A stretch of 64,000 bases of DNA, taken from Anisakis pegreffii. Taxonomy: Eukaryota > Nematoda > Chromadorea > Rhabditida > Anisakidae. Location: positions 1-64,000 of the forward strand of contig JAPYMA010002823.1 of NCBI GenBank assembly GCA_035041965.1, read 5' to 3'. Below are positions 1 through 12,559 of the stretch, one piece after another. The position numbers were made by a program, and so were the translations under genes. Positions within the stretch are counted from its first letter, which is position 1. Every line of letters begins with the position of its first letter. The notes below the pieces were generated by a model. It had not been told where the DNA came from. It worked only from the letters and a program-made list of their open reading frames with translations, and did no database searches.

Positions 1-3000
1 GGTTTATTATTTAATATTGCTTCGGAATACTTGCACTTGTCAGGCCACTTCGGAGTATTCATGACGTATTTCTATTTTTGTAATTTTTTAGTTGTCAACA
101 ATTTTTCTAGTAAACAATTTCTATTTGATCACCAGCCGTTTATCACCATCAATGAATTCAGGTGTTCCTTGTGGTATATAGGTGATTTTATAGCCTTTTA
201 TGCTGCGAGTATGCTGACCATCTTGTTTGACTGCTTTACTGTCTCAATGAACCGTTTCAAATATGTGCACAAAATGGAGAACCGAAAAAACAGTGATTTG
301 AATTGCTCACGAAACATCAGCACATGAATAATATTGAGTTCTTCAGAACGGGCGCAAAAACTATCAACTGATTCGGTATAAATGTTTTTATAAATCGGTA
401 TAGTTTCGATATTCGCTAAATTCGATAATTGGTTCTCAACAGTTTTGTTATTTTTTGTTATATCAAGTGTCGTGAATTCGGTACAAATTGACGAATTCCG
501 GGTAAATGTTCAAGTTGTGCTGTACTATTTAATGAGACATGCTCCCACGTGTCAGAGATAGTTTTGGAAGTTAACTTCCATCGGATTCTTATACGGAAAA
601 GGCATTGAACTCGCAGTATGAAAATCAACTAAAACATATTCGTTGCAATTTTTTGATGTGCTTCGCAATAACCAATAGAATGCTCGTATCGCCTGCTTGG
701 TTCACAACACTGTTTAATAGACAAAATAACGTGATAAAGACGAGAGCTTTCTCGTTGGAAATGTTCGCTGAGTAACTCAAGTGATGATAAATCTTTCAAA
801 AATCAATATCATCCAGCGGTTAGATTACATTCATTTCCGAATATACACTAAATAGTTGGACAATGTTTGGCGAAAAACTTTTCAGCGACATTGTGTTCAC
901 ATTGTATACATACATATAATGATGAGGAGTCTCTTTAGCATTATAAACACATGGCGTTAAGTGGGAAAGGATTTATGTTTGTTTGAAAAGATGAAGTTAT
1001 GGGAAGAGGAATTAAGGCCGTGCTGTGTCATTGGAGCATCGCACGCAAAGTAATTTTATTCACTGAATAACATCGTACCGTAGGTGACATATGGCGATAC
1101 TTTCGGTGCGTTATTTCGTTGCTCATCTGTCCAAGATTCTCTTCACCTATTGTTCCTGGGGACATACTTTTGACTGCAAAAAAATACTAGGTTTTAGAGC
1201 CCAGTAACTGGAAGACTTGGAATTTTGATCACTGATCGACAATAATGAATTATCAGTTTTTGTCGCCGTTATTCTATGTTCTGCAACCCTTTGACACTCT
1301 TCAGCTTTTGAGCTGGAAATATGTCATCAAATACTTGAAGTTTAAGTGAAAGCAACTGATTCATCATTGCTTGTGAAAGCAACTAGTTTCATAAGTACGG
1401 TGAATCGAAGAGGAAGTGCTCATTAGTAACATAATTTATTTTCAGTTGTGAGTAAGTTGTGTGTCTGTGATAGCCACAGAAAACCGCTTCGAAAGAATTA
1501 CTTATGAGCAGTGGTGAACTTCTTTCGGGTGCTGATCAACTCATTTCTTTCATATCATTATTTACCATATGAGGTGATACTCGCGATCGAACTCATCCAA
1601 TTTCTTTCCTCAAAGCCGTACACAATATTCGAGAGACAGAAAAATCACTTTTCAAATGACATTGTGCTTCATAACAGCTAAAACAGAAATCCCTCACAAG
1701 ACTGATCACTAGTCAATTTGAAATACACATGGATTATAAGATTGGGAGAAAGCATCGAAAACACGATTCTGAATTTGGATTATGACTGAATCAATAGCGA
1801 AAAATTTGCTGATCATTGTCTCTATACCAGATTCACTATTGGGTATAAATATTACTGTATTGGAGTTTTTGATTCATTCATCAGTTGTAATTTGCTTGAG
1901 TTGAAACACTGGGTAAACTGGAGCATGTAAAAAGATCATTTCGAAAAATAGAAGTGGAAATAGGATATTAGACAGTTCAAGCTTGAGCTGAGTTATCATT
2001 GACGAAAAGCAGTGAATGATCGTTGCAAACGAATCGATTATCTGATGAACTTTTGCTCATACAGCACCGACCTGATGACATTTAATCCGTACTGCTTAGC
2101 ACGTCACTGCGTGATTGTTTTTCGATATTGCTTCCCTTCTCAAGTTACCGTATCACCATAACGCGCAACATCGCAAATTGAGTCAAACCAACAACCCATT
2201 CACTATCGAGAGCCCTCATCCAAATAACATAATAACACAATGATTCAAGTGCCACTTTCGTAAAACCATTTAGAACATCGGATGTTGATAACTAAAGTGT
2301 TGGATGTTAATGATTCAAGTTAATTACTTCCAATATTTCATCAATACCAAGAATAATACTGGTCCCAATTCACACCTGATGGCATGCTATAGAACTGATT
2401 GAATGTGTCATAATGACTGATTTTTAAAATGTCAAACTTGGGTCGCCTTACCACATAAAGAGGTGTAACTCTGTCATGAATCAAACTATGAAAGAGGGTC
2501 AGCATAATTTCCAGAAATGTGGAGCGAGTTAAGAAGCTGATGACTAAAGTAAAGTATGTGGTGCCTTATCAAACGAGCAATTAGAAGGGGCGGAACATAA
2601 AGGTATTACGGTAGTGGATGATCAACAAATTTGCAGATGTATGACCAGATGGACAATAAGCTGGGATGAACAGGGACAGCCTTCGATTGAAGCTGTGATA
2701 AATTAGGTCACAATGCGAAATGTTAAATCTGAAACGTAAATGCGAATTATGACCGATGACGCTATTATCAAGTTGATGATTCGTTTAAATCAAACCATAA
2801 ACGATTATCTTTTGAACTAAACTATCAAGCAGCAAGCACTTCATTAAAAAATTTGCTAATAAATTCTAATAATGAGATTTTCGCATCAATCGAAGTTACT
2901 AACAAAACGTTGCAAGAACTGAAACGTTCAACTGTGACACAAAACGCAATGAATTCAGAATTTATGCGATTGTTTACTATTGACTCAAATGATGAGAAGT

Positions 3001-3350
3001 GAGATTCGAAATTACTTGAAGGCAATAAAACAACGAGAGAATATCTATGTACAGGTGAGAAGAAACTCATTCACCTGATTTAGCTGAGAATGTTGACAGT
3101 GGTATGTTTGATGCAAGTAGGACATAGTTGCCGAATTCCTTGTGGATTAGAATCACCTTGCAAAAATACATCGTACCTTCTATTAGCTTTGGATCATCAT
3201 AGGTTATCGACCATTTCACAAATAATCCTCTCACTTCCCGAGTATGAGGCAGCAAAAAATCTTTTGGTTAGAAACAAAATTTGGCAACTGAATGTGAAAT
3301 CTTTTTTAAATGCTAGCTCGATGTTTCGGCCAAATCAGTTCACTCCTGTC
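1..3350. other. AT-rich DNA, no supported gene
   Basis: I see no reading frame with splice-bounded coding character on either strand in this stretch. The open frames present are short and of random composition, and several start at non-ATG codons. No RNA gene or transposon terminus was recognised. Confidence 0.5.
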
Positions 3351-3360
3351 AATATTCTAG

Positions 3361-3473
3361 ATTCTAGAAGTCAGAAGGATTAAGATTCTAGAAGTCAGAA
3401 GGATTAAGATTCTAGAAGTCAGAAGGATTAAGATTCTAGAAGTCAGAAGGATTAAGATTCTAGAAGTCAGAAA
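3361..3473. repeat. 24-bp tandem repeat, about 4.7 copies
   Basis: Four perfect copies of a 24-bp unit (starting ATTCTAGAAGTCAGAAGG and ending ATTAAG) follow one another, then a partial fifth copy that breaks off after about 17 bases. The copies are identical to each other, so the array is young or homogenised. A single ATTCTAG just upstream may be the seed of the expansion. Confidence 0.95.
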
Positions 3474-5140
3474 TTGAGAAAGAATACAATCCCGAAAATT
3501 TAGCCCTGTCCTCATACAGTATTTCAACACTGGATGCGTCTTGTCTCAACTGGAAAAGTTGGTAATAAGAATGATATGATGGAAAATTAGTTGAAGACGA
3601 TTCTGATGGCTGGCAAAATTTGGTGAATACTGTTTAGGATTATATTTGATGATGATTATGGAAAAACAATTGGATGAACAATGGCATTGCTGCTGTGTAC
3701 TCATATTACTAGTTCATATATCGCAACCGAGTCTGGTGTCTGGTGGTATGATAAAAATCTCTTCTTCTGCTGCCACGCAACTACCATAACCCTAAAGCAC
3801 TTAATGCTCCCGATTAACTATCAACATATAAACCATTTTGGTTACGTACAGCGCGCTGTTGCTTCATATTTGCTGCGTGAATAAGCTACTTGAATAAACA
3901 TCAAAGTGAAGGTGACAATTATGGAAAGTGATTTAATGATTGGTGCTGATTCAAGGTTAATATGATAAGTTTATTTTATTTATTATTTATTTATGTATGT
4001 ATTTATTTATTTATTTTCGATTCTGCCCATCAGTTAATATTCTCACAGTTCACTACCACGTTAGGTCGCTCGAATAAATATTTATATTTCTGATTGTTTA
4101 GCTTCTGAAAGACAATTTTCAACAAAACCATCATACGAGCCTCACTGTTTAGATTATTCTTTTTGATTACATAACATCCATTGCCTCTCTCAACAAATCC
4201 ATTCGACTGTTGTTATGCTCATTGCTACACCCCTGAGCGATCTCTCCTCTTTTGGTGATAATTTTTAAAACTATTTTCGTAGGAAAAATCTTTCTTATTT
4301 GACACTTCTAAAATGGTGCTCGTTCATTTTTGTCTGCTCTTAAATGTAAAACTGTTCATTTTTTAAAACTTGTTTTGATCCATTCATCAGAAGGAAAAAT
4401 TACTGACTATGGATTGTTGATGAATTATGATTTTTAGAAAGTAAGCACATGAGAATTAGTTTAGCAGAATATATAATAAGACAGCATAAAGTTTAACAAT
4501 GACAGTTATTTGATGTTGATTTGGCTGTTGCGATGTATCATTCAGTTTTCAAATCATTTGCCCTCATACGAATGCAGACAACTGGTCTGAGTTTCTGTAA
4601 AATCTTTTTGTACTGTCTTTAAAATAGCACTGTAACACTTTTAGATGTAAGTAGCTTGCAGTGTATGCATTCGTTTCATAGTACAATTGCTAACACGGAA
4701 GAGTTTTATTGAAGGATGAAGCATATTGAGATATTCGGATTATTCGATAACTGGACTGTTACCTCAAGAAGTATCGAGATCATTCATGATTTGTGATTAT
4801 GCTCATGCACTTGATGGTTGTATATGATTTTTGTCGTTGATTAATCGTTATAAAAAACTGTAAAACACTCAGGGAGATATAAGCAATCATCTTCGCTTGT
4901 TCATAGGAATGAATCATCGAATGTTCGCTCGAGTAACACTAGATTCACAATATAATACATTGCTAATCACCACAGATGTGATGAGTTTCACGCAAACAAC
5001 GCATTCGATTTGCACACTCACAAATCATAATAACTACCGTACTATCAATTTCACTTAATAAACAACTCGAGTCACTTTCAACAACATATCCGAGCAGTGA
5101 TGCAGGATTTTTGTGCAAAGCTCTTGCTTACTCACTGATC
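3474..5140. other. intergenic DNA with ATTT low-complexity tract
   Basis: No gene is visible. A TTTA/TTTG low-complexity tract lies at about 3966-4016. The rest is unstructured AT-rich sequence. Confidence 0.5.
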
Positions 5141-5144
5141 ATGA

Positions 5145-5335
5145 TTGGAGCAAAAATTTTTGAGTGGCTCATGTTTACTGCTTATGAGATTTCTCAGTGC
5201 TCAAGACGAAGTGCATTCGCAGTTACTCGCTCATGCTCACGAACACGAGCTGCCTAGTGCTCAGCTCATATTTTGGTCACATGCTCATCAGCTCCCCCCC
5301 TCACCCCCTCCCACCTCATCATCGCACTCGAGTAG
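5145..5335. repeat. GCTCA-rich dispersed repeat, copy 1
   Basis: This stretch is packed with GCTCA/TGAGC words on both strands, for example GCTCATGCTCACGAACACG followed by AGCTGC. The same word set, including a CACGAGCTGC core, recurs in the segment at 22.66-22.99 kb. The 3' side runs into a short C-rich tract (about 5290-5330). The reading frame across it is a composition artefact with a TTG start. It is probably an old copy of a dispersed, non-coding repeat; no termini or target duplication can be defined. Confidence 0.5.
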
Positions 5336-5880
5336 AATGACATTTACAATCTCTAATATCTTATGTACTGAAAGGTCTTTTATGATGGACCAAAAACTGA
5401 GTGTTTTAGAATACGAAATTGAAAGCACCCTCTCAATCCCAACAGTACTTTATTCATTTTTGTCATCTAAACATTATCACGGGACGCTCTTCTGAAAAAA
5501 TGTTTCATGAATTTGGCCTAGTAATCAAAAACAATTAGATCAAAACGAGCAAGATCCTATATTCTAATCGCCGAGAACAACTCTGTACTGCAGATGATGT
5601 AGCTTTATTACCATAAAATGTTTATTGAAATGACTGTGGGAAATACCTAATGAAGTTACCGAACCGCAAAAGACCCTATGATCACTACGGAATTCGAATT
5701 TTTCCTGAAACTTCAGCATCATAGACGACTATAGATATAAGGATTTTACCTGGACGCCATGCAGAAGTTTTTCACCAAGTCACTCTCGTCCTCGTAAGAA
5801 ATGAATATGTTTAGAATAGGGAATCTATTGACAAGCACAAGTTAATCCATTCTAATTCAGCCCAAATTTGCTTTAAATGT

Positions 5881-5936
5881 ATGTGCAAAAGCACCGTCGA
5901 AGATGTGTCCACATCTTCGAAGGTGTTTTTGCACAT
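5881..5936. repeat. long near-perfect hairpin upstream of the forkhead gene
   Basis: A 27-nt arm at 5881-5907 is complementary to 5910-5936 with two mismatches and a loop of only two bases. A partial echo of the arm (TTTTGCACATCT) follows directly at about 5944-5955. It may be a replication or template-switch scar, or the source of a small hairpin RNA. The very short loop is unlike a normal miRNA precursor. Confidence 0.8.
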
Positions 5937-6152
5937 CTTTTGCTTTTGCACATCTGTCTCATCGCCTGTCGGATCTTCGATGTTTCGAATGACGCCTAAA
6001 GCATCCTATGATGGACGAAATAGTTCTAAACGTATTCCACACGATGATGTATAATGGAATTTGAAGTGCTTTAGATCCCATAGTGGCCCAATGAAATGAA
6101 ATTTTATTCATTATCACAGTGAATCTACAAGTTTACTTACATTGCTGTGCAG

Positions 6153-8215
6153 AGGAAAACATAATTCATCAAATGCTCATTTGAGTGGTTCGATAGCCAG
6201 TGCGTTGGTGCCGTTGCAATTCAAGAATGAAGAGGAAGAAGATAAAAATCGTCGGAAAAGAGGAGGTAAACGACAGGAGAAACCTCCTTATTCATATATT
6301 GCGCTTATTGCTATGGCGATCCACGCTAAACCTGACCGACGGGCAACACTCACTGAAATATACACCTATTTGCAGAACAATTTCGATTTTTTTCGAGGTG
6401 TTTTTTTCTTCTAACTTTTCACAATTTTAAAGTAATTTCAACTCAAAGATCTCTTCGATCAATGAGTTATCAAATTGGAGAGTTCAACGTAGTGAAAAGC
6501 TCGACTTCAACATCACTTTTTAGTGCTTTTCGCGAAGCCTTGACGATCAAACCTTACTTTTAAAACAATCAGTACTGAACTGTGCTGCTGGGAACTTCCA
6601 CTAAAATGAATAACAGTTTCCATCAATCAAGCAATGCTTTCATCTCTCCTCACAAAACATTATTTTCTTTGAACCACTTCACAATTTAACCTATCTTTCA
6701 TAAGCCAAATAAATTATTTTGACTAAGTGCATCTTATTCATTGAATTTTCCAAATGAACCTGGGAAAGTGCACTGAGCAACTGTTGAGCTATAAACTCCA
6801 AAAAGGGTCAGTTAATATCGGCAATTCATAATCTATTTGAATCATATTCTAGTTGAAAACAGTGCTGATGAATAGTTTCATAAACTTTCGTGAGCTTTAG
6901 AACTCATCTTTGTTTTATAATGAATATCAGTTGTTTCAAGTGATGCAATTGCAAGACAAACAACTGCATTTTTGAGGTGAATACAATGGCTGGAAAAATT
7001 CAATAAGACACAACTTATCACTGAACGAGTGTTTTGTCAAATTACCGAAAAGCTCTGGTGGACGCAGCGGTAAGGGTCACCAATGGACAATAGATCAAAA
7101 CTGTGATTTCTTATTCGAAGAAGGCTCTTATCGAAGGAGACCGCGTGGATACAAAGCACGCAATCGAGGAAGCAACGATTTTAACAATGCTCAGGTTTTG
7201 ACCACATGCTTTTTCTTGAAATTTTTGTGAATAAAAGCGTCCGTAAGAATAGGATTTGTTCAGTAATATTTGCGATATGCATGTGCTTAGTGCTTGGTAA
7301 GATAATCGTTTCTGAAACCGCTGTAGAGGTCTTTTCTTCCCTGAGATTCATTCACATCCATCAATCCGTGAATAGCATCGTTTACTAGCATTCACTTTCT
7401 GTCCTATAAATTCATGTAATGAAATGTTCAAGTAACTAAAACTTATATTCTGGAATAGAATATGTATTGTAATTCAAAACTCTCAGAAACATCCTAGTTC
7501 AATTTACTCCCGCGCTATCGATACGCGTTTGAAAAACGTGAGCACAGTTCTGAGTGGAAAACTCATCATACTTGCACCATCCGGCATTCTGACTTGACTA
7601 AAATGGCTCCAAACTGAGAATTTTCTTCCACCTGGCGCCAATATTCTCTCTCTCCTCCTCCTTCTCGGAATACTTAACTGATCAATTTGATTAGAAATGC
7701 CAATGTCATGCATACAGGTTCGTGTAGATTCAGATTCATGTTAAGTGAGAATAACGATTGATTTTACGATAACCAAAAGGCTATGAACAATATCGTTTAA
7801 GTTTGAGACGATGTGCACTGGATCTGCGCTAACTGAATCGGTATTCGCAGTGGATGATGTGAACGGCATTCACAGTCGACAGACGTTTCTAACGCAATCT
7901 GCGCAATCGACACCATTTTGGTCATCATACGACTACCCGAATCAATGGCCGACTGTACAGAGTGGCATTTATCCGTTAGCAACAAGTGGATATATGTATG
8001 AATCATCAACGCATCAGATAGTTCACAGCAATAACAGCACTAATATTGGTTCGTACGCCAACGATGAAACTATGTACCAGTTCAATATCGATAATGCAAC
8101 CACCGCAGCATCACCACATTCTCACTTAGCACCATTTGTTGATGTCACTCAGCAATTCAATGACATTCAATATCCACATTATGTGATGATGCAACCAACA
8201 GTATCCAACCAATAA
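6153..8215 (+). CDS. let-381: FoxF / LET-381-like forkhead transcription factor (5' partial)
   Basis: This is a nuclear winged-helix DNA-binding factor. Three exons fit in phase: 6153-6397, 6977-7194 and 7802-8215 (TAA). Exon 1 carries an acidic then basic patch and the forkhead start [14 protein letters not shown] (from 6280). The domain runs through the splice at FFRG/EYNGW and continues with [18 protein letters not shown] and [16 protein letters not shown]. The FFRG-x-Y-x-GWKNS and RRRPRGY signatures are those of FoxF; the C. elegans member is LET-381, needed for mesoderm and coelomocyte fate. Exon 3 is a Ser/Asn/Gln/Tyr-rich tail of 138 codons, plausibly transactivating. No ATG lies in frame before the domain, and an acceptor (GTGCAG) precedes 6153, so at least one upstream exon is missing from this model. 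Orthology to FoxF is confident; the gene symbol is by family. Confidence 0.9.
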
Positions 8216-9035
8216 GCAATATATGCTGTAAATATCAAAATTTTATCATATAATATGATATTACCATATTGTGATTCATGATCTTCATTCGACTGTACTT
8301 TTTTATTATCTCAATAATTTTGCAGCACTGATTTAACTATGTAAGCACTGTTCTTTTATTATATTTGTGTATGGATGGTCATCCTCAAGCGGATGAGTTA
8401 CAGAGCATGCTTTCCTGTTAGGCGATCAGTAGCATGATCCAGTTGAGAAATATGACCTTGATTGTTATTTATTGATAAAAGGCAACACATATCAAGTTTC
8501 AACAGCAGAGACTTCGCCGATTCATAATACTTTGTCACTGTTGCCAGCGTTTAATCAAAGATGCTTAGCAAATAAGATTTAGTAACACCACACACTCCGG
8601 GCATCTGCGTATTGGATCGAATAGGCGGAACGCACGTTTCTTCAATTGTGAAAGACAAAACTTCGGAAATAAATCACTTCGGCCTTTTTTGGAATGATGC
8701 ATCGTTGAAGAGTGCGTGTGTGGTCCGAATAAATCGGTTGAATTTTTCAGCTTTTATTTTCTTAAAGACCTCCAGATTCCAAATTTTTAAAGCGTGGGAA
8801 TCGATAAGTTTTGAGGACAACTATTTTCAAGAAGGGGTGAGAATGAAACTATCAAACTCAAAGACGAAATTACAATTTAAATTTATCGAAAACGTATTCA
8901 TCACACACGAATACTATTATGTTCATTTCATGTTCTAGTACAGGGGGAAATTACACATTCGTGGGTAATTGGTAGGTGTTAAGGGGCAACGGAGGAGATC
9001 GAGAAATTGCTTCTGGTGTTATGCGTGGAAATAGT
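8216..9035. other. 3' flank of the forkhead gene, no further gene supported
   Basis: A 108-codon frame at 8612-8938 opens at TTG and has no recognisable domain or splice signals. I treat it as chance. No canonical AATAAA is obvious close after the forkhead stop. Confidence 0.4.
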
Positions 9036-9039
9036 ATGT

Positions 9040-9300
9040 TATTGTAGCGAAGAAGTGAGAGATGTGATGACGGCCTGCCAGATCATCGAAGAGAGCAATG
9101 GAAAACAAACTATTACTTACAAACTGCAGTGTTATCCACTGCTCTAGTGGATAGCACTGCAGTTTGTAAGTAATAGACAGCCGGTTTCTCCGCTGAGTTT
9201 GCAGACCTAATGCAAGAGTTGGGAAAAGAAGCTGTTTTCATAATTTTATCGGTGGCTCACAGGGGCCAACATCCAAAACCTGTTCTTTACACTCCTTAAC
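9040..9300 (+). pseudogene. decayed coding fragment interrupted by a palindrome
   Basis: On the plus strand the bases before the hairpin read as a plausible protein (residues EEVRDVMTACQIIEES, then GKQTITYKLQCYP) up to a TAG at about 9145. After the hairpin a second open segment resumes with AEFADLMQELGKEAVF and IILSVAHRGQHPKP and stops at TAA (about 9298). Codon choice resembles real exons of this window, but there are no splice sites joining the halves and no start. I do not recognise the family; a transposon-derived protein is possible. Confidence 0.35.
9110..9176. repeat. 31-bp-arm palindrome, five-base loop
   Basis: The arm 9110-9140 is the reverse complement of 9146-9176 with one mismatch, around the loop GCTCT. 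The left arm is also part of the plus-strand reading frame described for 9040-9300, so the right arm looks like an inverted copy of coding sequence made in place. Confidence 0.95.
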
Positions 9301-10527
9301 CTAGCAGGTCCTCAAAGTACGCCCGGAGTTCCACGGACGAAATATTCCTAGGGAATGAATGACATTAACCCCAGCAATGATGATATTGATCCCAATAATA
9401 GTGTTAAACCCAATTGACACATGACGGTAATTTTTCGTGAAGTACGCAGCAAATGCGCTACATGAGAATTACTGTACATTTTACGAATACTCAATTTTTT
9501 CAAGTTGAATATTTATTCATAACATATTCAGATGTATTTGCATGAAGGGTTTGCCAAATATTTTTCAGGAAAACATTCTGGAATGTCAAAATCATCACCG
9601 CTTAATTCGTTTCAGTTGAGACGGCAACCCGCATTTTCACTCATCGTTCATATTTCAAATAGCTTTCTTGATATGCAACTGATATTTTGAATTCACGTAT
9701 TTGGTTTTATTTTGAAGTAGCATGCGCTTCAAACATAACAGTAATTTTTGAGGTTATTAAACAGTATTGAATTGCAATGTTTTTTCATTCAAAAATGAGT
9801 AAGTGCGAGAGATTGCTCAAGAATCATTTTGTCATCTGCAGTGAGTTTGCTTGACTCTTTTATTGAGAAGTAATTGCTTGAGCTCACCTTGAATTGTCGA
9901 TGCAATATGGAAATTGAGTTTTTCAAAAACTGAATATCAAAGATTCATTTCATCCAAATCACTTGTTGTTTACTCAAACTTCCACAGCGATGACTCCAGA
10001 TTTACAGAATAAATTTCTAGTTGAAATGATTGATGCGACTCCGACTAAATGAAAAATATCCTTTTGGCGATTATGTGATTCAATGGAGTAGGTATCTTTC
10101 TTTTCATAGCGGTAATATCACAGCCGATCAGCAAGAAATAACACAAGCAACATCGACAGCAATCACAACAACACTGCATAGTTGAATTTTCCTATTATAA
10201 CAGCGACTCAGGATAACACCGAATCAAAAGGATTTTACTTCCTGAGAGACTAACAGTGATTATGCCAATGAATTGTGTCTCAAATTTATGATTTTAACAT
10301 TAACTGCTCATGGATCTACACTGAAGGAATGTGAATTCGCTGAAGTGATCACACGATCAACAATTTGAAATCGTAATCGAATTTAATAAGGAGAGGGGCC
10401 AAAAAAACGATTTTCAACACAATAATACCGAAAATATCATTAATGCAATCAATAATATCAATGTTGATAACAATACAAGCCAGTAAGATAATGTTATTTG
10501 CAAAATATTACTACTGCGTAATTATAT
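9301..10527. other. intergenic DNA, nothing recognised
   Basis: No exon-like frame, RNA gene or element terminus was found in this stretch. Confidence 0.45.
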
Positions 10528-10640
10528 ATATTACGATGAGTTGAGTATTTCGGCGTTATGCCATCATCAAGAATATCTTTTTGAACCACGCAAAAATTAT
10601 GGAAGAAATAGCACCGAAACGTTCGACATCATCGTAATAT
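10528..10640. repeat. small fold-back element with 12-bp perfect inverted ends
   Basis: ATATTACGATGA at 10528-10539 is matched by its reverse complement at 10629-10640. The similarity continues inward imperfectly for about 15 more bases, including a TTTCGG word on both arms. Total span is 113 bp. It could be a minute fold-back MITE, but no clear target duplication flanks it. Confidence 0.5.
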
Positions 10641-11540
10641 CTCCAACTGAGCAAATAATTCTTTGTCAACAACACACCTTTGCTGTTTTGATTCATCTCT
10701 TACAGCCTTGCGCCTTATAAATGAGGAAAGCTTCTAGTAACAATACAAACTATTCCATAGTAATCACAACCTTATGCAATGACCAAATTCGAGTAACACC
10801 TCCACATTGGGAAAGGAGAACAGATTCTGTTATACAAAGTAACATCAACTATTTGAAATCAAACAAAGCTCGAGTTTAAAATAAGATGAAAGTACAAGAA
10901 ATGACGGGATGAACGAATATCCTACAAGGTGATATTAAGCATTTATTCTTAACAGACATTCGAAATGAAGGCCAATATAAACAGTAATAGATGAAATAAT
11001 TATATATTCATGCCACAACATCAATGAGAATTACGGTAAATGAATTAGAAATAGAAAGTGATTAGAAATAAAATGAAATTCTTTGGACAAATGAAATAGA
11101 AATTTCACAACCGATCACCATTACTTATTTAATGGGTATTTAATAGCATCTCGTCATTGGATGAAAAGAAACAAATAAAAAACCAAAAGTCAACAATGAG
11201 CGACTTCCCTCACCGAACTTCGATGTTCCCCCTACCCTCCTCAGTTCTGACCTATTCAACCCGCAGCTGCCGCCTAAAGACGGCAGCTATAGCCTACTCC
11301 ACCTACCATCCTAAAACACCACCTTTTATCATAATCCATCTACCCCCATCAAAAAACTAATTTGGCGTCAGACCTTTTACAGAGAATTAAAATCTCTTGC
11401 AGAACCTGTTTTCAGTTTACGAGCCCTGAAGAATTTTTCAAAAAAAACTTATCGAAATAAAATCTGGATCACAGTCCGTCTTTAGCTTGCGAATTATGAA
11501 AAACTTCTATAAGAAGTAATGCCATCGAAATAAGTAATGC
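10641..11540. other. intergenic DNA with a C-rich patch
   Basis: At 11200-11355 the plus strand is pyrimidine-rich, with a small perfect stem at 11265-11272 / 11281-11288. No gene is supported. Confidence 0.4.
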
Positions 11541-11668
11541 CGCGAAAAAATGTGAGCGATGCACACGACCAAGCAGATTATACTATAAAAGACTGAGTGT
11601 CGACGAAAATGAGAATTTGTATACTCGCCTCCTTATACTGTAATTTGTATGCTATAATCATTTGAATG

Positions 11669-11844
11669 ATTCAAATGATCTTCGTCACGATGAATTCAGC
11701 GCATTTAAAGGTGCTCAAATTGGTTCAGCTATTCGATAATGTAAATAAAAAACGTTTTCGCGACAAAATCTTGGTCAAGTTCGGAGGTCAGGTGATTGCT
11801 GCAACGTTCGTTTACAACACAGAAAGCCAGAAATTTGCCTGTAA
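11669..11844 (+). CDS. candidate exon of an unrecognised gene
   Basis: An open frame from ATG 11669 contains a well-behaved protein stretch (KKRFRDKILVKFGGQVIAA, then TFVYNTESQKFA) and ends at a strong donor, GT at 11845 in CCT/GTAAGTGG. An acceptor-like TTGGTTCAG lies inside it at about 11727, so the real exon may begin there. An exon-like segment (RLSVDENENLYTRLL) lies just upstream at about 11600-11640. I do not recognise a domain. The following intron would contain the LINE remnant at 12 kb. No downstream partner exon was found. Confidence 0.35.
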
Positions 11845-11989
11845 GTGGATTTTGTCCTAGGCTCCATTCAGTGAACGTCACAGAGTCTGTTCTGCTCTAT
11901 TCCGATGGTGTAAAAACCATTATGTTTCTCGACAACGCTTAGAAGACGTTACTGACCGAATAACCTGACGAGTGGTTCATTCCATCTTG

Positions 11990-12330
11990 TTCCTGGTCTG
12001 CCCAGGGGCCTCTTTACGTTTCTTGTTATCCACTGCGTTAGCCGACAGTTCAACAATAATCAATCATTCTTGCGAGATGACCTGCCCAGCGTCTTTTGCT
12101 AGAACATAAACATCTCACTTACTGTGTCTTTTATTCTGCTCATGCGACGCGAATCTTCTTTCCTTATTCTGCCCTTTCGAGAAACGTTGCACATCCGCCT
12201 TTCCATTTGGTCTTTCTCACGTCCATTTCCAGGCCAACTTTCTTGAAGATGGTCATTAGCTGTTGTAGATCACTTTGGAGTTCTTCAGGGTTTGTGGCTA
12301 ATGGTCGGCCAGGATCATTCGGAAAGGATT
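11990..12330 (-). mobile_element. RTE-like LINE remnant, 3' part of reverse transcriptase ORF
   Basis: Read on the minus strand, about 12290-12198 gives TNPEELQSDLQQLMTIF and KKVGLEMDVRKTKW. This matches the end of the palm/thumb of RTE-clade LINE reverse transcriptases. About 12100-12050 gives KRRWAGHLARMIDYC and then KRPLGRPGTRWNE, the usual C-terminal motif of these ORFs. The order fits the minus strand. Stops and frameshifts separate the pieces, so it is dead. Related sequence probably extends to about 11880 and 12550, but the ends are not defined. Confidence 0.8.
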
Positions 12331-12559
12331 AGAGAACAGCTTCTTTGACCACATCCTTCCTGGTATGTGGCCCGCTAACTTACCTTAAAGCAACCCGTTT
12401 GACTATTGGATGCGCAGCACGACTGAAATGCTGTCTAGTGAGATTGCTCGTCAAATATTGAGCCGAAGCGGAGAGTCTGTCAGGGTTTCAAAATTTGTCT
12501 TCTGTGGTCGTTAGAAGGACATGCTCGCATTTGTGCGTCCGTATGAAAGCTATGTTGTA

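Noticed and set aside
5145..5495. 116-codon frame with a histidine/alanine-rich part
   Set aside because: It is produced by the GCTCA-rich repeat and has a TTG first codon.
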